This document shows, piece by piece, positions 28,501 to 37,057 of a stretch of DNA of 64,000 bases. Numbering within the stretch: the stretch's first letter is position 1; the number at the start of each line of letters is the position of its first letter. A program made the position numbers and the translations under genes. The notes beneath the pieces were generated by a model. That model was not told where the DNA came from. It searched no databases and saw only the letters and a list, made by a program, of their open reading frames with translations. Origin of the DNA: Niastella populi (GTDB lineage Bacteria > Bacteroidota > Bacteroidia > Chitinophagales > Chitinophagaceae); assembly GCF_002078015.1 (NCBI RefSeq), contig NZ_LWBP01000210.1:248001-312000 (forward strand), given 5' to 3'.

Positions 28501-28567
28501 TGTTGACTATAATAATTTCTATCCCAGAACAAGAACTATTTTGTTTGGCGTGTCAGTTGGTTTCTAA
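25535..28567 (+). CDS. SusC/RagA-family TonB-linked outer-membrane transporter (second locus)
   Basis: A 1010-residue transporter with a basic, hydrophobic signal (RLLLLLFLTPLYLLAQ), carboxypeptidase-regulatory-like domain (SGTVKDSTGRPLAGVSVSVKG), TonB-box-like DVVVVGYG near 111, plug domain with VIDGIPGADINTV and VLKDASATAIYGNRASNGV, and a barrel ending in the aromatic VSVGF expected for outer-membrane assembly. It is followed 17 bp later by its SusD partner. Genes for GH92 and GH28 enzymes come next, pointing to mannose-capped or pectic glycans as cargo. It differs clearly from the first SusC in the window (YGKG rather than ALGI after the TonB box), so the two are not a recent duplication. 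Confidence 0.95.
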   Translation: MRLLGRSLPKGAGKRLLLLLFLTPLYLLAQSQEVSGTVKDSTGRPLAGVSVSVKGKNLVTITKSGGTFIIPAQTGDVLVFSGVSLENQEILIGSKTTLDVTMQTSAYMMTDVVVVGYGKGSRKTLSSAITSVKPEDLNRGAIGDVGQLLQGKVPGLNITANGDPNRPAAIILRGASTINSPQGPFYVIDGIPGADINTVAPDDIASIDVLKDASATAIYGNRASNGVIMVTTKRGKKGALQATYNGYVGIESVTNGLDLMDTTQLREYVRKNNSSINPNDDKGASTDWMKAIQKDNAFSHNHNISFSGGTDKSTYSASLNYLKKDGIILQSSLERVIARISAEHRALNDHLIFGLNLMSSNSKASNVPFQNMVFQQAVKYNPTSPVYNADGTFFENLNNTGYFNPVSIIKNAKDDTKYGSLQGAFTVEAKLPFGFTYNMNLAYQRGTWLHGEYYSKYYSQYYNSSNFYTNGDPGGGRSLRNFYSSGLAYRGYYQGTTKTLESYLTWAKRLGLHNIKAVVGYSWQKNTSGDGLQNSQTNFISDYTSYNNMSLGNYQTVNGFVVDFGGTLYQETNFISDFARLNYDFNEKYLLQASVRRDGSSVFGKNKEWGYFPSVGAAWRISQEDFLRHNEIISELKLRASYGETGNAFGLGAYTSQQLYDKAGSYYNAGVFATSIRVSQGYNPDLQWEKTSTKNIGIDYGILDGRISGSIDVYEKLTTGMIFPYAVSPTIDPSGFVYMNVGKIRNRGIEFSLNVSAVNTKDFSWNTALNLASNKNEILSLKGPEKYGMNADSTYYTQLDGPGTTGSTLQMLAVGNPLGLFYSFKYAGKDASGNSLFITGKGDQTSNPTQRVDYHPLGSPHPKLMFGWVNNFRYKNFDLNLFIRGVTGNKIFNGTRADLHYVTSAGVTNITPDAMDDAKSDARNNNYSSRFVEDGSYIRLDNATLGYRFKLNSPYIKQLRFYTTINNAFVITKYKGIDPEINQGGASLGVDYNNFYPRTRTILFGVSVGF

Positions 28568-28584
28568 CGATTAAAACAAAAATT

Positions 28585-30258
28585 ATGAAAAAGCATTTTC
28601 GATTATATATGATCATTCTGGCAGCCGCTACAACATTGGGCGCCTGCCATAAAATATCGGTTAGTCCGAATTCCCTGTATACCGGGGATGTTTTCCCAAC
28701 CAACGATGAACAGTTCCAGTCTGTTATCGGTACCATTTATACTAATATACGTGGTCACTATCCGCTTACTTTCTGGTTTGTTCAGGAATTGCCTTCCGAT
28801 GAAGCCATACTGCCGAGCTATGGCGGTAACTGGTACGATGGCGCCGGGTATATTGACCTGCATCGTCACAGCTGGACAAAAGACCATGGCTGGATTGGAA
28901 CTGCCTGGTCAGACACATATGGTATAGTAGGGCTTTGTAACCAAACCATCTATACTTTCAGGACTGCGCCTGAAAGCGACGCTAAGAATACCGCTATTGC
29001 AGAAATAAAAACATTAAGAGCATTGGCTTATTGGGAATTGCTCGATATGTTTGGTAATGTACCGCTCGATACTGTTTACCCAAGCCCCGGTGTTCAGGAA
29101 AAAGCGCCGCGTGCACAGGTATTCAGCTATGTGGAGTCGGAGTTGAAAGCAGCCCTTCCCTTCCTGAAAACAGGTACCGGAATTGCAACTTATGGAAAAG
29201 TTACAAGATGGATGGCCCAGGCTTTATTGGCTAAATTATACCTGAATGCACAGGTATACACTGGCGCTGCCAAGAACAACGAGTGTATTGCCGCCTGCGA
29301 CGATATTATTAATTCCGGAAATTTTGCGGTTGAAGCGCGTGGAAGTTATTTAAACATGTTCTATCCTGACAATGGCCCTTCAAACAAGGAATTTATTTTT
29401 GCCATTCCTTATGACCCCGCCACCAGCAACGGCTACCTTTTCCACGGACGTTATGACCTGAACAGGAACCTCGGAATTAAATACCGTTATTCAGGGGCAA
29501 CACCTGGTAATTATTCCATGAGTAGTATTATTATGAATCAAACCAGTGGAAATGGTTTGAAAAATACCAAACCCAGCGGCCCCCGCGCAACACTTTCCGG
29601 TTTCTATAATGCGTATTTTAAAGATGATGCAAATGATATCCGAAAAGACCAATGGCTGGTTGGTCCTCAATACTGGCCAGATGGCAACCCTATTAAAGTA
29701 GCTACTACCAAAAAAGGATATGATCAGTTTTACAGCGGATCAGATGGAAGTGCTTCTTACATTTATGATCTATACATTGATTCTGTAATAAGCTTGCGCC
29801 AGAGTGTTTCTGCCCTGGACCTGGGTAACGATGAAATAGCCTGGAATATGGGTATCCGGAATATCAAGTTTTATCCCGATGCCAATTCCGCTTCCCGTAA
29901 CCAAAACAACGACGCACCGCTGTTCCGTTATTCCGATGTGCTGTTGATGAAAGCAGAAGCGATCCTTCGCGGCGGTGCTGCCACTAATGGCCAAACAGCT
30001 TTGTCGCTGGTAAATATGGTCCGCAGCAACCGTACTACTTCGGCTGCATGGTCCTCGGTTACCCTCGATGACCTGTATGCTGAAAGAGGCCGTGAATTTA
30101 CCTGGGAATGCTGGCGCCGTAATGATATGATACGTTTTGGAAAATATGAAAGTGCGTATGGTTTCAAAACCAACTCAGATACTTATCGTCGTATTTTCCC
30201 AATACCAACAAGAGCATTGGCAACTAACAGTAAATTGACGCAAAATCCAGGTTACTAA
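28585..30258 (+). CDS. SusD/RagB-family surface glycan-binding lipoprotein (second locus)
   Basis: A 557-residue lipoprotein with lipobox LGAC near residue 20. Classic SusD features are present: IAEIKTLRALAYWELLDMFGNVPL, RWMAQALLAKLYLNAQ, FRYSDVLLMKAEAILRGG, LYAERGREFTWECWRRNDMIRFGKYE and the closing FPIPTRALATNSKLTQNPGY. This is the canonical SusD family, unlike the SusD_2-like protein at 12141. It lies 17 bp after the SusC gene and partners it. Two hairpins follow the stop codon and separate it from the GH92 gene. Confidence 0.95.
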   Translation: MKKHFRLYMIILAAATTLGACHKISVSPNSLYTGDVFPTNDEQFQSVIGTIYTNIRGHYPLTFWFVQELPSDEAILPSYGGNWYDGAGYIDLHRHSWTKDHGWIGTAWSDTYGIVGLCNQTIYTFRTAPESDAKNTAIAEIKTLRALAYWELLDMFGNVPLDTVYPSPGVQEKAPRAQVFSYVESELKAALPFLKTGTGIATYGKVTRWMAQALLAKLYLNAQVYTGAAKNNECIAACDDIINSGNFAVEARGSYLNMFYPDNGPSNKEFIFAIPYDPATSNGYLFHGRYDLNRNLGIKYRYSGATPGNYSMSSIIMNQTSGNGLKNTKPSGPRATLSGFYNAYFKDDANDIRKDQWLVGPQYWPDGNPIKVATTKKGYDQFYSGSDGSASYIYDLYIDSVISLRQSVSALDLGNDEIAWNMGIRNIKFYPDANSASRNQNNDAPLFRYSDVLLMKAEAILRGGAATNGQTALSLVNMVRSNRTTSAAWSSVTLDDLYAERGREFTWECWRRNDMIRFGKYESAYGFKTNSDTYRRIFPIPTRALATNSKLTQNPGY

Positions 30259-30357
30259 TAATATTGATTGAAGAATAACCCGTGTTAATCCGATTCCTAA
30301 ATTAATCTGTAACCCTAACACATAAACTTTAGTTTTAGGAAAGGCGATGACCAGAGC

Positions 30358-30383
30358 GCCGGGCTTGCACACTGGAGCCCGGC
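30358..30383 (+). terminator. Hairpin after the second SusD gene
   Basis: A perfect 8-bp stem (GCCGGGCT / AGCCCGGC) with a 10-base loop followed by an AT-rich but not pure T tract. It may be a weak terminator or a transcript-stabilising end. Confidence 0.6.
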
Positions 30384-30491
30384 CTATTTAATAAATTTTG
30401 AAGAACCGTTTTTAAAATCCACATAGTCCTTGTTCATTTTTTAAATGCAATTACGATTTTTTTCATAATCATGTAGCAGTAAATACTGACC

Positions 30492-30521
30492 CTCCGGGCT
30501 TTCCAGCCTGGAGTTTTTTTT
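30492..30521 (+). terminator. Second, stronger terminator before the GH92 gene
   Basis: An 8-bp stem (CTCCGGGC / GCCTGGAG, one G-T pair), 6-base loop and eight T. Together with the hairpin at 30358 it makes a double stop, so GH92 probably has its own promoter in the remaining 100 bp. Confidence 0.8.
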
Positions 30522-30584
30522 AAAAATGCGGCCGGGGATCCCGGATTCCTTATGTTTGGCGAATTACAAACTGTAGCGAGTTAA

Positions 30585-30608
30585 AACTGAATAACTGAAT
30601 AACTGAAT
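30585..30608. repeat. Three tandem copies of AACTGAAT (8 bp)
   Basis: Three perfect copies and part of a fourth end 16 bp before the GH92 start codon. This is another of the short-word arrays found in gaps. Confidence 0.85.
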
Positions 30609-30624
30609 AACTTGAAAAGCATAT

Positions 30625-32901
30625 ATGAACCGGATGTTATTATTGAGTAAAATAGTGATATTGATAGCATGGGGCCAGTTTATAAAAGCTCAGGATCTTA
30701 TCCAATACGTACAACCATTATCGGGCACCGCCCCGTCAACAACGACGGCCGCACAAAAACATAGTGAAGCCGGCTCTGAAAAAAATGCCAATACCATTCC
30801 GGCAGTAGGTGTGCCATTCGGTATGACGCAATGGACGCCGCAAACGAGAACTGCAGAAACAAAATGTATTCCCCCCTATTTTTATAAAGACAGCCTCATC
30901 AATGGATTTCGCGGAACACACTGGGTTAGCGGATCGTGTATGCAGGATTATGGCAGCTTTACCATTATGCCCGTGACCGGTTCTCTTCGAACGACGAACT
31001 TCGCCACACCATTCTCGCATCAGCAGGAGATCGCCACGCCTGCTTATTATAAAGTTGAGTTGCCGGCATACCATTGTATAACCGAAATAACGGCTACGGC
31101 ACGTTGTAGCATGATGCAGTTCACCGTTCAACAGGATGATAGCCTGTTCCTGCTCATTATGCCTAACAGCGACCGCGGTGAAGGGGAAGTGTATTTAAAC
31201 CCGGTTAAAGGAACGGTATGGGGGTTTAACCCCGTACATCGTATTTACCAGGGCTGGGGCAACCAGGCAGGTTTTAGCGGTCATTTCTTTTTGCAATTTG
31301 AAAAACTCCCGGTAAGTGGCGGCAGGTTTAGCGAAGTAACACCGCCAACCGGCAGCGTTACAAATAAGCACGGCAATGGGGTGTATGCCGGGTTTGCTTT
31401 AAAAAAAGGCGAAAAGCTCAGGGTTCGTATCGGCACCTCATTCAGCAGCGCCACAGAAGCTCAAAACAATTTACGGACAGAAATTGCTACCTGGGATTTT
31501 GCTACCGTTTTATCAAAGGCTAAACAAAGCTGGGAACAGGCGCTTGCACAAATACAGGTGCAGGGTAAAAACGAAAAAGATAAACGCATTTTTTATACAG
31601 CCATGTACCATGCGCTGCAGCATCCGCGGCTTTACAGTGATGCAAGCGGCGCTTACCCGCCATTTACCGGCGGATTGCCGGTAAAGAAGTTATCGAATGG
31701 GCAGTACTACGATGATTTTTCCATGTGGGATATTTACCGCGCTCAACTGCCCTTGCTGCAGATCCTGCAACCGGCACGCGTGAACCAGTTTGTTTCGTCA
31801 ATGATCCTGAAAGGCAAACAGGGTGGGTGGCTGCCCATTTTCCCCTGCTGGAACAGTTATACCGCCGCCATGATCGGCGATCATGTAACGGCGTTTATTG
31901 CTTCGTCTTACGCTAAGGGGATAAAGCATTACGATGTAACGGCCGCTTACCGCCTCATGCGCCAGAATGCTTTCGATTCTCCCAGTAAAGAGGATTACGT
32001 TAATGGAAAAGGCCGCCGCGCCCTTTCCTCGTATTTGCAATACGGTTATATTCCCATGGAAGACAGCGTGCAGGAAGCATTTCATAAAAAAGAACAGGTG
32101 AGCCGCACCCTCGAATATGCCTACGATGACTATGCATTGTCGGTGGTAGCCAAAGGGTTGAATAAAACAGCCGACTATAAAGAACTGCGCAAACGCGCTT
32201 TGAATTACAAAAATGTATTCGACAGCAGCGTGGGCCTGGTTCGCGGAAAATATATTGACGGTCATTGGTATGAACCCTTTAATGCCGACAGGCGCGAGCC
32301 CTATATTACGGAAGGAACCCCGCGCCAGTACACATTTTACGTTCCGCACGATGTGAACGGGTTGGCGAACCTGATGGGGGGCGATAAAGCGTTGGAGAGA
32401 GCGCTCGACACCCTGTTTGTCAAAAATGAATACTGGCATGGGAATGAACCGGGGCACCAGATCCCGTTCATGTACAATTACACGCCATCGCCCTGGAAAA
32501 CGCAACAGGTGGTGCGGAGTATCTTAAGTGAAGAATACAGCGACGGTGCCGGTGGTTTAAGCGGTAATGACGATGCCGGGCAAATGAGCGCCTGGTATGT
32601 GTTTGCTGCCATCGGTCTGTACCCGGTTGACCCCGTTTCGGGTGAGCATCTGCTTTGTTCACCCATCTTCGATAAAGTTACCCTGCAATTACCCGGTAAT
32701 AAAAAACTGCACATCGTTTGTAAGAAACGATCGGAAGGCGCTATCTATATAAAACAGGTGAAGCTGAACGGCAAACCCTTCAGCAGGAATTTTATTACGT
32801 ATGCCGATATCATGAAAGGGGGCATGCTCGAAATTGAATTACAACAACAACCCGGCAGCTGGGGCGCAGCGCCCATGGCAAGGCCTGCGGGAATGAAATA
32901 A
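30625..32901 (+). CDS. GH92 calcium-dependent exo-alpha-mannosidase
   Basis: A 758-residue secreted enzyme (signal ending FIKAQ) of family GH92, which removes alpha-linked mannose with inversion using calcium. The conserved C-terminal half is complete: NEPGHQIPFMYNY, PWKTQQVVRSIL, then GLSGNDDAGQMSAWYVF and GLYPVDPVSGEHLL, carrying the calcium and general-base residues. The N-terminal domain shows NTIPAVGVPFGMTQWTPQT and GFRGTHWVSGSCMQDYGSF, a variant of the usual FSHT-SGTG segment, so linkage preference may differ from well-studied members. Its neighbours are a SusCD pair and a GH28 enzyme 43 bp downstream, suggesting joint attack on a mannose- and uronate-containing glycan. Confidence 0.93.
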   Translation: MNRMLLLSKIVILIAWGQFIKAQDLIQYVQPLSGTAPSTTTAAQKHSEAGSEKNANTIPAVGVPFGMTQWTPQTRTAETKCIPPYFYKDSLINGFRGTHWVSGSCMQDYGSFTIMPVTGSLRTTNFATPFSHQQEIATPAYYKVELPAYHCITEITATARCSMMQFTVQQDDSLFLLIMPNSDRGEGEVYLNPVKGTVWGFNPVHRIYQGWGNQAGFSGHFFLQFEKLPVSGGRFSEVTPPTGSVTNKHGNGVYAGFALKKGEKLRVRIGTSFSSATEAQNNLRTEIATWDFATVLSKAKQSWEQALAQIQVQGKNEKDKRIFYTAMYHALQHPRLYSDASGAYPPFTGGLPVKKLSNGQYYDDFSMWDIYRAQLPLLQILQPARVNQFVSSMILKGKQGGWLPIFPCWNSYTAAMIGDHVTAFIASSYAKGIKHYDVTAAYRLMRQNAFDSPSKEDYVNGKGRRALSSYLQYGYIPMEDSVQEAFHKKEQVSRTLEYAYDDYALSVVAKGLNKTADYKELRKRALNYKNVFDSSVGLVRGKYIDGHWYEPFNADRREPYITEGTPRQYTFYVPHDVNGLANLMGGDKALERALDTLFVKNEYWHGNEPGHQIPFMYNYTPSPWKTQQVVRSILSEEYSDGAGGLSGNDDAGQMSAWYVFAAIGLYPVDPVSGEHLLCSPIFDKVTLQLPGNKKLHIVCKKRSEGAIYIKQVKLNGKPFSRNFITYADIMKGGMLEIELQQQPGSWGAAPMARPAGMK

Positions 32902-32944
32902 TACCTTACAGGTCGTTCCCTGAATTAAATAAAACGCAATCGTG

Positions 32945-34384
32945 ATGATAAAGAAACTGACTATAATAAGTCTGGTATTGGTTATTACTCTGCCGCTTAC
33001 AGCGCAACGGATCTTCAATGTGGTGAGCTACGGCGCCCGGGGCGATGGTAAAACAAATGATGCGCCGGCCATACAAAAAGCGATCGATGCCTGTTCGAAG
33101 AGTGGCGGCGGCCGCGTACTGCTGCCTGCCGGCCGGGTGTTTATGGCAAGCCCGTTCAACTTGCGATCGAACATCGATCTGGATGTGGAAGCGGGGGCGA
33201 AGCTGCTGGCCAATCCCGATGAAAAAGTTTACACCAAAAGCGCTTTCCGTCAAAACCCCGGGGAAGGCACCGTCTGGATCGGCGGGGAAAATATTCAGAA
33301 TGTATCTGTCACTGGTTTGGGCGAAATAGATGGCAACGGCATTTCCTTTATGGGCAAAGAACTCGACGATTCGTATGAACTGAAACCCTTCAATGTGCTC
33401 GATCCCCGGCCGCATGTGCTTACGATCGTCGGTGGAAAAAATATCCGCATCAGGGATGTGCGCATTGGCAATTCAGCCTACTGGACCATTCACCTTGCCG
33501 GTTGTAATGATGTGGTGATCTCGGGCATTACCTTACTTAATTCATTAAAAGTCCGCAACAGCGACGGCATCGATGTAGACCATAGCAAAAACGTACGCAT
33601 CAGCGATTGTTATATTGAAAGCGGCGACGATTGTATTTGCCTCAAGAACCGCCGCGAATACGAAGAGTTCGGCCGTTGCGAGAACATTACAGTGAGCAAC
33701 TGCACCATGACCTCGCGCAGCTGCGCCATAAAGATCGGTTCTGAAAATATGGACACCATTCGCCAGGTTGTTTTCAATAACTGCATAATAAAGAACAGTA
33801 ACCGCGGAGTGGGTATTCAGAATCGCGATGAAGGCGTAGTGCATGATGTGATCTTTTCGAACATGATCATTGAAGGGCATTTGTTCTCCGATGTGTGGTG
33901 GGGCAAGGCCGAGCCCATTTATGTTACCGCTTACCGCAGGGCAAAGATCGATCACAAGGATGCCAACTGGCGTTTTCCAAAAGGTGCTACAGAAGGCCGG
34001 GTAGGCATGGTATACAACATTTCTTTCAGCAATATTAAATGCATCAGCGAGAATGGAATTTATGTAAGCGGCGAATCGCCCGGTAAGATCGCCAATATTT
34101 ACTTTGATGAGGTTGATGTACAGATCAACAAAAGCACCAATATTCCCGGCGGTGTGTATGACCGCCGCCCGGCCAATGTGGAAGGTTTTGTAAAAGGGCG
34201 CACTTCGGCCTTTTACTTCGACCAGGCGCAGCACATAAGGTTACGGAATTGTTCGGTGCAATGGGGCAGTAACCGGCCCGAATATTTTGCCCACGCAGCC
34301 GAAGCGCACGGGGTTGATAGTTTTACCGTGTTCAATCTTGAAGGAGGGGCGGCGTTCCCTCAGTTAGCACCGGTGAAGAAATAA
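32945..34384 (+). CDS. GH28 family polygalacturonase-like enzyme
   Basis: A 479-residue secreted parallel beta-helix protein; the ATG at 32945 (next to an upstream GTG) gives a good signal peptide ending LPLTAQ. N-terminal FNVVSYGARGDGKTNDAPAIQKAID is the pectate-lyase-superfamily start. The GH28 catalytic aspartates are seen in NSDGIDVD and SGDDCICLK. The usual GHG and RIK segments are replaced by SRSCAIKIGSE, so this belongs to a divergent GH28 group, and the precise bond (galacturonic acid, rhamnogalacturonan or other) is open. It follows GH92 by 43 bp and is probably cotranscribed. Confidence 0.88.
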   Translation: MIKKLTIISLVLVITLPLTAQRIFNVVSYGARGDGKTNDAPAIQKAIDACSKSGGGRVLLPAGRVFMASPFNLRSNIDLDVEAGAKLLANPDEKVYTKSAFRQNPGEGTVWIGGENIQNVSVTGLGEIDGNGISFMGKELDDSYELKPFNVLDPRPHVLTIVGGKNIRIRDVRIGNSAYWTIHLAGCNDVVISGITLLNSLKVRNSDGIDVDHSKNVRISDCYIESGDDCICLKNRREYEEFGRCENITVSNCTMTSRSCAIKIGSENMDTIRQVVFNNCIIKNSNRGVGIQNRDEGVVHDVIFSNMIIEGHLFSDVWWGKAEPIYVTAYRRAKIDHKDANWRFPKGATEGRVGMVYNISFSNIKCISENGIYVSGESPGKIANIYFDEVDVQINKSTNIPGGVYDRRPANVEGFVKGRTSAFYFDQAQHIRLRNCSVQWGSNRPEYFAHAAEAHGVDSFTVFNLEGGAAFPQLAPVKK

Positions 34385-34563
34385 ATAGTTACCCGGTCCC
34401 GGGGCCTGAAAATTCAGCCTTCTGCATATAGTCGTAGGTCTGGAAGTTCAGGCCTTTATCAACTTTATAAACTATATCACCTTATCACCTTACTGTTAAC
34501 AAAGCTTTGGCTCAAAAAACAATATTTGTCGTTATTTTCGCCTGGAACCAACTACGTCATTCT

Positions 34564-35205
34564 ATGCGATCTTTATTATGCCTGTGCATGCTGGGCCTGA
34601 GTATTGGCGCCCTGGCCCAGGATGAACCGATGCCCGATCTCCGTAACAAAAGAGAAAGTTTTACAAAATATCCCAAAGGCGAAATTCGTAACGACCTGGC
34701 CACCTTTACCATCGGTGGCATCGATGAACGTATTGGCAAAAATCCGCTCGAACGAATACCCGCTACCGACTTCAATATGCATTCAATAACCTTTGAGGGC
34801 AATAACGTCAGGGTGATCATTAAAAGCGGTCCATTCGATGCCAGTAAGCACAAATTATTTTATTACTATGATAAGAAGTACCTCGTTAAAATAGATGGTA
34901 AGCCTTATTATGGCGATTACGGCACCATTCCGACAACAGCTATAACTTCGGTTACTGTTATAGTTAATAATAAAGATACGGTGGCTATACCGCCGGCCGC
35001 ATTTGCCGATCTGTACCACCCCGATTTTACTTATTCAGACGGTGGCACAATCAAAACCCATAATGCAGTGTACCTGTCGGCCGACAAAAAGAAGATGTAC
35101 ATCTATATGTTGAACAGCGAAGCGATCGGTAAATATGAAGTTACCTGGATCTTGCAGGATAATAAATATGTTGGACGTGTGATCGATTCAGGAATCATGC
35201 GGTAG
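34564..35205 (+). CDS. Secreted protein of unknown function
   Basis: A 213-residue protein. I chose ATG 34564, which begins a signal peptide (MRSLLCLCMLGLSIGALAQ); the frame is open from a TTG at 34507 but that would bury it. The mature part is beta-rich and contains TFTIGGIDERIGKNPLERIP and HKLFYYYDKKYLVKIDGKPYYG. I do not recognise a family. Its neighbours are a GH28 gene 180 bp upstream and a CvpA-CAP gene 380 bp downstream; hairpins follow it, so it seems to be a single-gene unit. Confidence 0.75.
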   Translation: MRSLLCLCMLGLSIGALAQDEPMPDLRNKRESFTKYPKGEIRNDLATFTIGGIDERIGKNPLERIPATDFNMHSITFEGNNVRVIIKSGPFDASKHKLFYYYDKKYLVKIDGKPYYGDYGTIPTTAITSVTVIVNNKDTVAIPPAAFADLYHPDFTYSDGGTIKTHNAVYLSADKKKMYIYMLNSEAIGKYEVTWILQDNKYVGRVIDSGIMR

Positions 35206-35585
35206 TAGTGCTTTTTATTACCGGTCGAACGGCAATAACCGACTCCCTGAAGCTGGGAGTGTTGTAATTTATTAATAGGTATAAACAACACATTCTCAGT
35301 TTGGAAGCAGTTCATCTCCCGGGGTAAAAAAATAATTTTTTTCCGGGAAACAATTTACGAACCACGAACACCGTTAGTATATCGGTTTTTCATAGGATAT
35401 TGGATTTTTAACAGGCCTGGATTTCTATCCGGGCCTTACTTTTTACCCCCCGTTCTGAACAGAAGTGTAGAATTTTAGCAACAATACGATCAGCCCACCG
35501 GTAAATCTTACAAGAGAATACCTGAAAAATTACAATTTGCACCTGTAGCATGGTTTTTTACTGTTATTGCCAAAGGCTTGTAAGT
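35206..35585. other. Gap with two hairpins
   Basis: No coding region is supported. It contains a short hairpin, ACTCCC / GGGAGT, near 35250 and a 10-bp stem AGGCCTGGAT / ATCCGGGCCT (35413-35436) with loop TTCT followed by TACTTTTTAC, a plausible terminator for the upstream secreted protein. Confidence 0.55.
35413..35446 (+). terminator. Putative terminator
   Basis: A 10-bp stem (one G-T pair), 4-base loop and a short T run. It is about 210 bp beyond the preceding stop codon, which makes it a distal terminator if used. Confidence 0.5.
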
Positions 35586-36542
35586 ATGAATTGGGTTGAT
35601 ATACTGCTACTGATAGTGGTAGCTTACGGTATTTGGGACGGTTGGCAAAAAGGATTTATCCTCGAGTTATTGTATTTACTGAGCCTGGTGATCAGTATTG
35701 CAGTCACTTTTTTATTATATCCATACCCTACTATTTTTATCAACAAATATATTCCCGCGCTCGGCTCCTGGGCCTTGCCCTTTGCGTTTATTATTACTTA
35801 TGTTCTCATGCGGGTGTTAACAAATTTGCTTACCAACAAAACATTACACCGTATTCCGGCAGAAACACATGACCGCTGGGATAATAAATTTCTCGGCATG
35901 CTGCCCGGTTTCCTAAACGGGGTTGCCCATGCGGTGATCGTAGCGGCCCTTTTGCTGGCGCTGCCCATCAGCAATAAAGTTTCAAATACAACCCGCGAAA
36001 GCCGGTTTGTGGTATTGCTGTCGGTTCCGGCCGAATGGATAGAAACCAAATTGTCGCTGGTATTTGATGAAGTGGAAAGAACGATGAACCGGTTAACGGT
36101 AAAACCGGGCTCCGATGAAACAGTACTCCTTCCTTTTACAGTAATTGCACCACCCTCCAGGGCCGATCTTGAAATTCGTATGTTAAGCTGGGTAAATGCG
36201 GAAAGAATAAAAGCAGGTTTGAATACGGTGAAAGCCGATCCGGAATTGACGGCGGTTGCCCGCAAGCATTCTGTCGATATGTTTCAGCGGGGATACTTTT
36301 CGCACATATCACCCGATGGGAAGAACCCGTTCGACCGCATGAATAATGACGGCGTTAAATTTACAAATGCGGGTGAAAATATTGCGTTGGCGCCAACGCT
36401 CGATATTGCCCATAGCGGGTTGATGCATTCTCCCGGTCATCGTGAAAATATTCTGCGGCCCGAATTCGGCCGTCTTGGTATCGGCATCGTCGATGGCGGC
36501 AAGTATGGATTAATGATCTCCCAGGAATTCAGGAACCATTAA
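35586..36542 (+). CDS. CvpA-like membrane domain fused to a CAP/SCP domain
   Basis: A 318-residue protein starting at ATG 35586 (MNWVDILLLIVVAYGIWDGWQKGF), the standard CvpA start; an ATG 12 codons earlier is less likely. Residues 1-135 hold four hydrophobic helices of the CvpA family. From about 195 there is a CAP (cysteine-rich secretory/SCP) domain: LSWVNAERIKAGLNTVKADPELTAVARKHSVDM, then GYFSHISPDG, NAGENIA and SGLMHSPGHRENIL with the conserved His and Glu residues. It likely anchors a CAP module on the outer face of the inner membrane. The family's biochemical role is unsettled; cell-envelope or secreted-protein maintenance is common speculation. Confidence 0.88.
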   Translation: MNWVDILLLIVVAYGIWDGWQKGFILELLYLLSLVISIAVTFLLYPYPTIFINKYIPALGSWALPFAFIITYVLMRVLTNLLTNKTLHRIPAETHDRWDNKFLGMLPGFLNGVAHAVIVAALLLALPISNKVSNTTRESRFVVLLSVPAEWIETKLSLVFDEVERTMNRLTVKPGSDETVLLPFTVIAPPSRADLEIRMLSWVNAERIKAGLNTVKADPELTAVARKHSVDMFQRGYFSHISPDGKNPFDRMNNDGVKFTNAGENIALAPTLDIAHSGLMHSPGHRENILRPEFGRLGIGIVDGGKYGLMISQEFRNH

Positions 36543-36549
36543 GCAGTTT

Positions 36550-36600
36550 GCAATAGACAATTGGCAAATACATCTTTGCTGCCTGCCATTTGTCTATTGC
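36550..36600. repeat. Inverted repeat between convergent genes
   Basis: Arms GCAATAGACAATTGGC (36550-36565) and GCCATTTGTCTATTGC (36585-36600) pair with one mismatch. It sits between the ends of the CvpA-CAP gene and the minus-strand small gene, so it may serve as a two-way terminator, though T runs are lacking. Confidence 0.65.
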
Positions 36601-36610
36601 CGATTGAGAT

Positions 36611-36778
36611 CTATTTTCTTCCAAATAACTTAGTAATTATAAAGAATATCAGGGCAATTACACCCACTACCAGGATGATTCCCCACCACATACCTACTTT
36701 AAAAATGGTTTCAATAGCCGCACACCCTGTGTAAAACATTGTTATCATCAATAAAATAATTCCATAAAACGCTTTCAT
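36611..36778 (-). CDS. 55-residue small lipoprotein/membrane protein
   Basis: A tiny protein starting MKAFYGIILLMITMFYTGC, with a lipobox-like YTGC at 16-19, then AIETIFKVGMWWGIILVVGV and a second hydrophobic helix ending in a basic tail (TKLFGRK). Similar short proteins with a Cys near 19, the FK-G-MW segment and one membrane helix are widespread in Bacteroidota as I recall them; no function is established. It is convergent with the CvpA-CAP gene and about 280 bp from proB. It is too short for most gene callers but the composition is clearly protein-like. Confidence 0.8.
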   Translation of the reverse strand: MKAFYGIILLMITMFYTGCAAIETIFKVGMWWGIILVVGVIALIFFIITKLFGRK

Positions 36779-37057
36779 ATCGATTGTTTATTACTAATAT
36801 CTAAAACGGTGTGCCTGTTATAAGTTATTGACAATCATAGTGCTTAAAGTGATTCTTTGTAGAATTAATTACCCGAAATATGCCCAAGGCCGAAAGCGGA
36901 AGGCTAAAGCAAAATGCCGAACGCAGCTTCCGGTCTGACGGGCTTCCGCAATACATTATTCCCGATAAAATCGGGATAGTTCGACATTCGGGGTTCAGCG
37001 TTAAGCCTTAGTCGTTCAGCCTTAGCGTTCTTCCGCCTTTTGCGTTATTTTTGCGCC
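36779..37057. repeat. Gap with repeated AGCGTT/AGCCTT words and a CCCGAT hairpin
   Basis: Repeated words such as CAGCGTTAAGCCTTAG and CAGCCTTAGCGTTC fill the last 70 bp before proB, and related words (GCTTAATGCTGAACGC, CCGCGTTAAGCGTTC) recur at 54435-54650. A short hairpin TCCCGAT-AAA-ATCGGGA lies at 36960-36976. No gene is supported. Confidence 0.6.
36960..36976. repeat. Hairpin TCCCGAT-AAA-ATCGGGA
   Basis: A perfect 7-bp stem with a 3-base loop. The same ATCCCGA/TCGGGAT core recurs at 49491-49518, which suggests a dispersed extragenic palindrome. Confidence 0.7.

Noticed and set aside
31798-32505. 235-residue minus-strand open frame inside the GH92 gene
   Set aside because: Antisense shadow of conserved GH92 catalytic segments.
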